Below are positions 62,204 through 64,000 of a DNA stretch of 64,000 nt, piece after piece. The position numbers were made by a program, and so were the translations under genes. The DNA is from Tangfeifania diversioriginum (lineage in GTDB: Bacteria > Bacteroidota > Bacteroidia > Bacteroidales > Prolixibacteraceae), in contig CAMCBW010000001.1 in assembly GCA_945873105.1 (NCBI GenBank), positions 186,001 through 250,000 of the forward strand, read 5' to 3'. The notes beneath the pieces were generated by a model. That model saw only the letters and a program-made list of their open reading frames with translations, did not search any database and was not told the origin of the DNA. Numbering within the stretch: the first letter of the stretch is position 1; every line of letters starts with the position of its first letter.

Positions 62204-62288
62204 GTTTGACAATTGCAACAATGTTTGAATTGTACATATTATTAATATTACGGTCTATAGTGTTTATCTGCTTTTTGCTGTAAGTTTG
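62204..62288 (+). promoter_or_regulatory. fucI promoter region with direct repeats
   Basis: TAAGTTTG at 62281-62288 fits TAnnTTTG. Upstream, GTTTGACAATTG (62204-62215) and GTTTGAATTG (62223-62232) are spaced 19 bases apart on the same strand, the layout of an AraC-family binding site; the outer ACAATT and AATTGT also form an inverted repeat. Confidence 0.55.
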
Positions 62289-62346
62289 GGCTGCCAAATG
62301 GCACGGATATAATCCTTTAAACAACAAATAAAAATTAACAAAATCG

Positions 62347-64000
62347 ATGGCAACGAACAGATTAATTGGAGAACTCCCCAAAGTTGGTATCCGGCCGGTA
62401 ATTGACGGAAGACTTCAAGGAGTGAGAGAGTCTCTCGAAAATCAAACCATGAACATGGCCAAAGCAGCCGCTCAGCTGATCAGCGAAAATCTTCGTTTTC
62501 CCAATGGGGAGAAGGTCGAGTGTGTGATAGCCGATTCCACCATCGGAGGTGTGGCAGAGGCCGCCATGTGTGCCGAAAAATTTGCCCGTTCAGGGGTAGG
62601 GGTATCCCTGACAGTATCTCCCTGCTGGTGTTATGGCACAGAGGTGATGGATACTGATCCTCTTCTACCCAAAGCAGTGTGGGGTTTCAACGGGACGGAG
62701 CGTCCGGGTGCAGTTTACCTGGCTGCGGCTTTGGCGGGATATACACAAAAAGGATTGCCTGCATTCAGCATTTATGGTCATGACGTGCAGGATAAAAAAG
62801 ACTCCACCATTCCGGAAGATGTCAAGGAGAAGATTCTGCGATTCATCAAAGCGGGCCTGGCTGTAGCACAGATGAAGAATAAATCTTACCTCTCTTTGGG
62901 AGGAATGTCGATGGGAATTGCCGGATCCTATGTTGATCAGGAGTTCTTGCTCGATTACCTGGGAATTCGTACGGAAGTAATCGACATGTCTGAATTGGTC
63001 AGAAGAGCAGAAAGAGGGATTTATGACAAAGAGGAATATGAAAAGGCGCTCTCATGGGTGAAGAAGAACTGCAAGGAGGGTGCCGATCTTAACGACATTG
63101 CCGGTCAGGCAACCCGTGAACGAAAAGACTGGGAGTGGGAGATGGTGGTTAAAATGACCCTCTCCGCCCGTGATATGATGATCGGGAATCCAAAGTTGAA
63201 AGAGCTTGGTTTTGGGGAAGAGGCACTTGGACGCAATGCGATCCTGGGCGGATTCCAGGGACAGCGTGCCTGGACTGATCACCTTCCCAACGGTGATTTT
63301 ATGGAAGCCATCCTAAACTCCTCGTTCGACTGGAATGGTATTCGGCAGGCATTTGTTTTTGCCACGGAGAATGATTCACTGAATGGTGTAGCGATGCTGT
63401 TCGGCCATCTTTTAACCAATACTGCCCAGATATTCTCGGATGTTAGAACCTACTGGAGTCCTGATGCCGTCGAGCGTGTAACCGGTAGCAAGCTTTCAGG
63501 AAAAGCTGCCGGTGGTATCATCCATCTGATCAACTCCGGATCCACGACCCTGGATGCTACCGGCAAACAGAAAAAAGATGGCAAGTCGATCATGAAGCCC
63601 TTCTGGGAGATCACGGAAGCCGAAGCCCAAGCCTGTCTGGATGCTACCGATTGGGCTCCTGCCGATCTGGGATATTTCCGCGGAGGCGGCTACTCCTCCC
63701 ACTTCAAGACCGAAGGAGAGATGCCGGTGACCATGAGCCGCGTTAACCTGGTGAAGGGAATTGGACCAGTTCTGCAATTGGCGGAAGGCTGGACCATTGA
63801 TCTTGAGGATGAAGTACATACCGTACTCGACAAGCGGACCAACCCAACCTGGCCTACTACCTGGTTTGCGCCACGGTTGAACGGAGAAGGTGCATTCACG
63901 GATGTTTACAGCGTAATGGCCAACTGGGGAGCCAACCACGGCGCCATCAGCTATGGCCACATTGGAGCAGATTTAATATCACTGGCTTCCATGCTTAGGA
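62347..64000 (+). CDS. fucI: L-fucose isomerase (partial, 3' end outside window)
   Basis: 551 codons are present from ATG 62347 ([20 protein letters not shown]), of the usual 590 or so. It interconverts L-fucose and L-fuculose (also D-arabinose) with Mn2+. Typical parts: [77 protein letters not shown] and the metal Glu/Asp region [18 protein letters not shown]. The reading frame is intact and runs off the right edge. The divergent AraC gene is its likely regulator. Sugar-catabolic context fits a polysaccharide- or mucin-using bacterium. Confidence 0.97.
   Translation, partial: MATNRLIGELPKVGIRPVIDGRLQGVRESLENQTMNMAKAAAQLISENLRFPNGEKVECVIADSTIGGVAEAAMCAEKFARSGVGVSLTVSPCWCYGTEVMDTDPLLPKAVWGFNGTERPGAVYLAAALAGYTQKGLPAFSIYGHDVQDKKDSTIPEDVKEKILRFIKAGLAVAQMKNKSYLSLGGMSMGIAGSYVDQEFLLDYLGIRTEVIDMSELVRRAERGIYDKEEYEKALSWVKKNCKEGADLNDIAGQATRERKDWEWEMVVKMTLSARDMMIGNPKLKELGFGEEALGRNAILGGFQGQRAWTDHLPNGDFMEAILNSSFDWNGIRQAFVFATENDSLNGVAMLFGHLLTNTAQIFSDVRTYWSPDAVERVTGSKLSGKAAGGIIHLINSGSTTLDATGKQKKDGKSIMKPFWEITEAEAQACLDATDWAPADLGYFRGGGYSSHFKTEGEMPVTMSRVNLVKGIGPVLQLAEGWTIDLEDEVHTVLDKRTNPTWPTTWFAPRLNGEGAFTDVYSVMANWGANHGAISYGHIGADLISLASMLR

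Noticed and set aside
1-64000. tRNA and rRNA genes.
   Set aside because: No tRNA cloverleaf with TTCRA loop or rRNA core sequence was noticed in the gaps; a dedicated scan could still find one I missed.

Overview
The window looks like chromosomal DNA of a member of the Bacteroidota, most likely a Bacteroidales/Marinilabiliales-type bacterium. The reasons are: recurrent TAnnTTTG -7 promoter boxes instead of TATAAT; few Shine-Dalgarno sequences; zinc-free S14 and L36; a paralogous EF-G2 that begins MKVYQT; DUF5018-like lipoprotein repeats; and C39-peptidase ABC exporters with the HlyD style of that phylum. The species cannot be named from sequence alone.

Layout. 1-9.7 kb: the ftsK 3' end, a LolA-like gene, a short MITE-like element, pyk and aroQ, xerD, an aminotransferase, GTP-type PEP carboxykinase, a class V PLP enzyme and a one-repeat DUF1456 protein. 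9.8-18.1 kb: a UMF1-type MFS transporter, then a citrate lyase cluster citD-citE-citF-citXG-citC whose spacers hold unusual repeats (three 82-bp units before citD, a large hairpin between citE and citF, four 198-bp units between citF and citXG). 18.2-23.4 kb: a RelE/ParE-type toxin-antitoxin pair, an ICMT-like methyltransferase, a beta-CASP nuclease and an EF-G2 paralogue without the catalytic histidine. 23.9-28.1 kb: a C39-peptidase ABC exporter with a drastically shortened HlyD partner, and a Tat-exported Gfo/Idh/MocA protein.

28.2-45.9 kb is the str-S10-spc-alpha ribosomal super-cluster, rpsL to rplQ, with fusA, secY, infA, rpmJ and rpoA. There is no tuf after fusA and no adk or map between secY and infA; infA has its own promoter in the secY-infA gap. 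46.0-51.1 kb: a eukaryotic-type citrate synthase, a UbiD-family decarboxylase, rubrerythrin and an adenine/adenosine deaminase. 51.2-52.8 kb: a stand-alone TrpB2-type tryptophan synthase beta gene whose leader has every part of a classical tryptophan attenuator (a 21-codon leader peptide with Trp-Leu-Trp, an antiterminator and a terminator). 53.0-55.7 kb: a large lipoprotein with four Ig-like repeats, a degenerate peptidase-like domain and an intact HELAH metallopeptidase domain. 55.8-57.3 kb: OsmC, thioredoxin and a divergent MarR gene with operator-like palindromes. 57.3-61.0 kb: a second C39 ABC exporter with a full HlyD and an overlapping HTH gene. 61.1-64 kb: an AraC regulator divergent from L-fucose isomerase, which runs off the end.

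Functionally the window joins central carbon metabolism at the PEP-pyruvate-oxaloacetate-citrate node (pyk, pckG, citrate lyase, citrate synthase) with the core translation machinery, two peptide-export systems without a visible precursor peptide, and small stress or redox units. The most notable signals are the tryptophan attenuator before trpB2, the catalytic His-to-Met change in EF-G2, the miniature HlyD, the two-domain peptidase lipoprotein and the exact-period repeats in the citrate lyase cluster.
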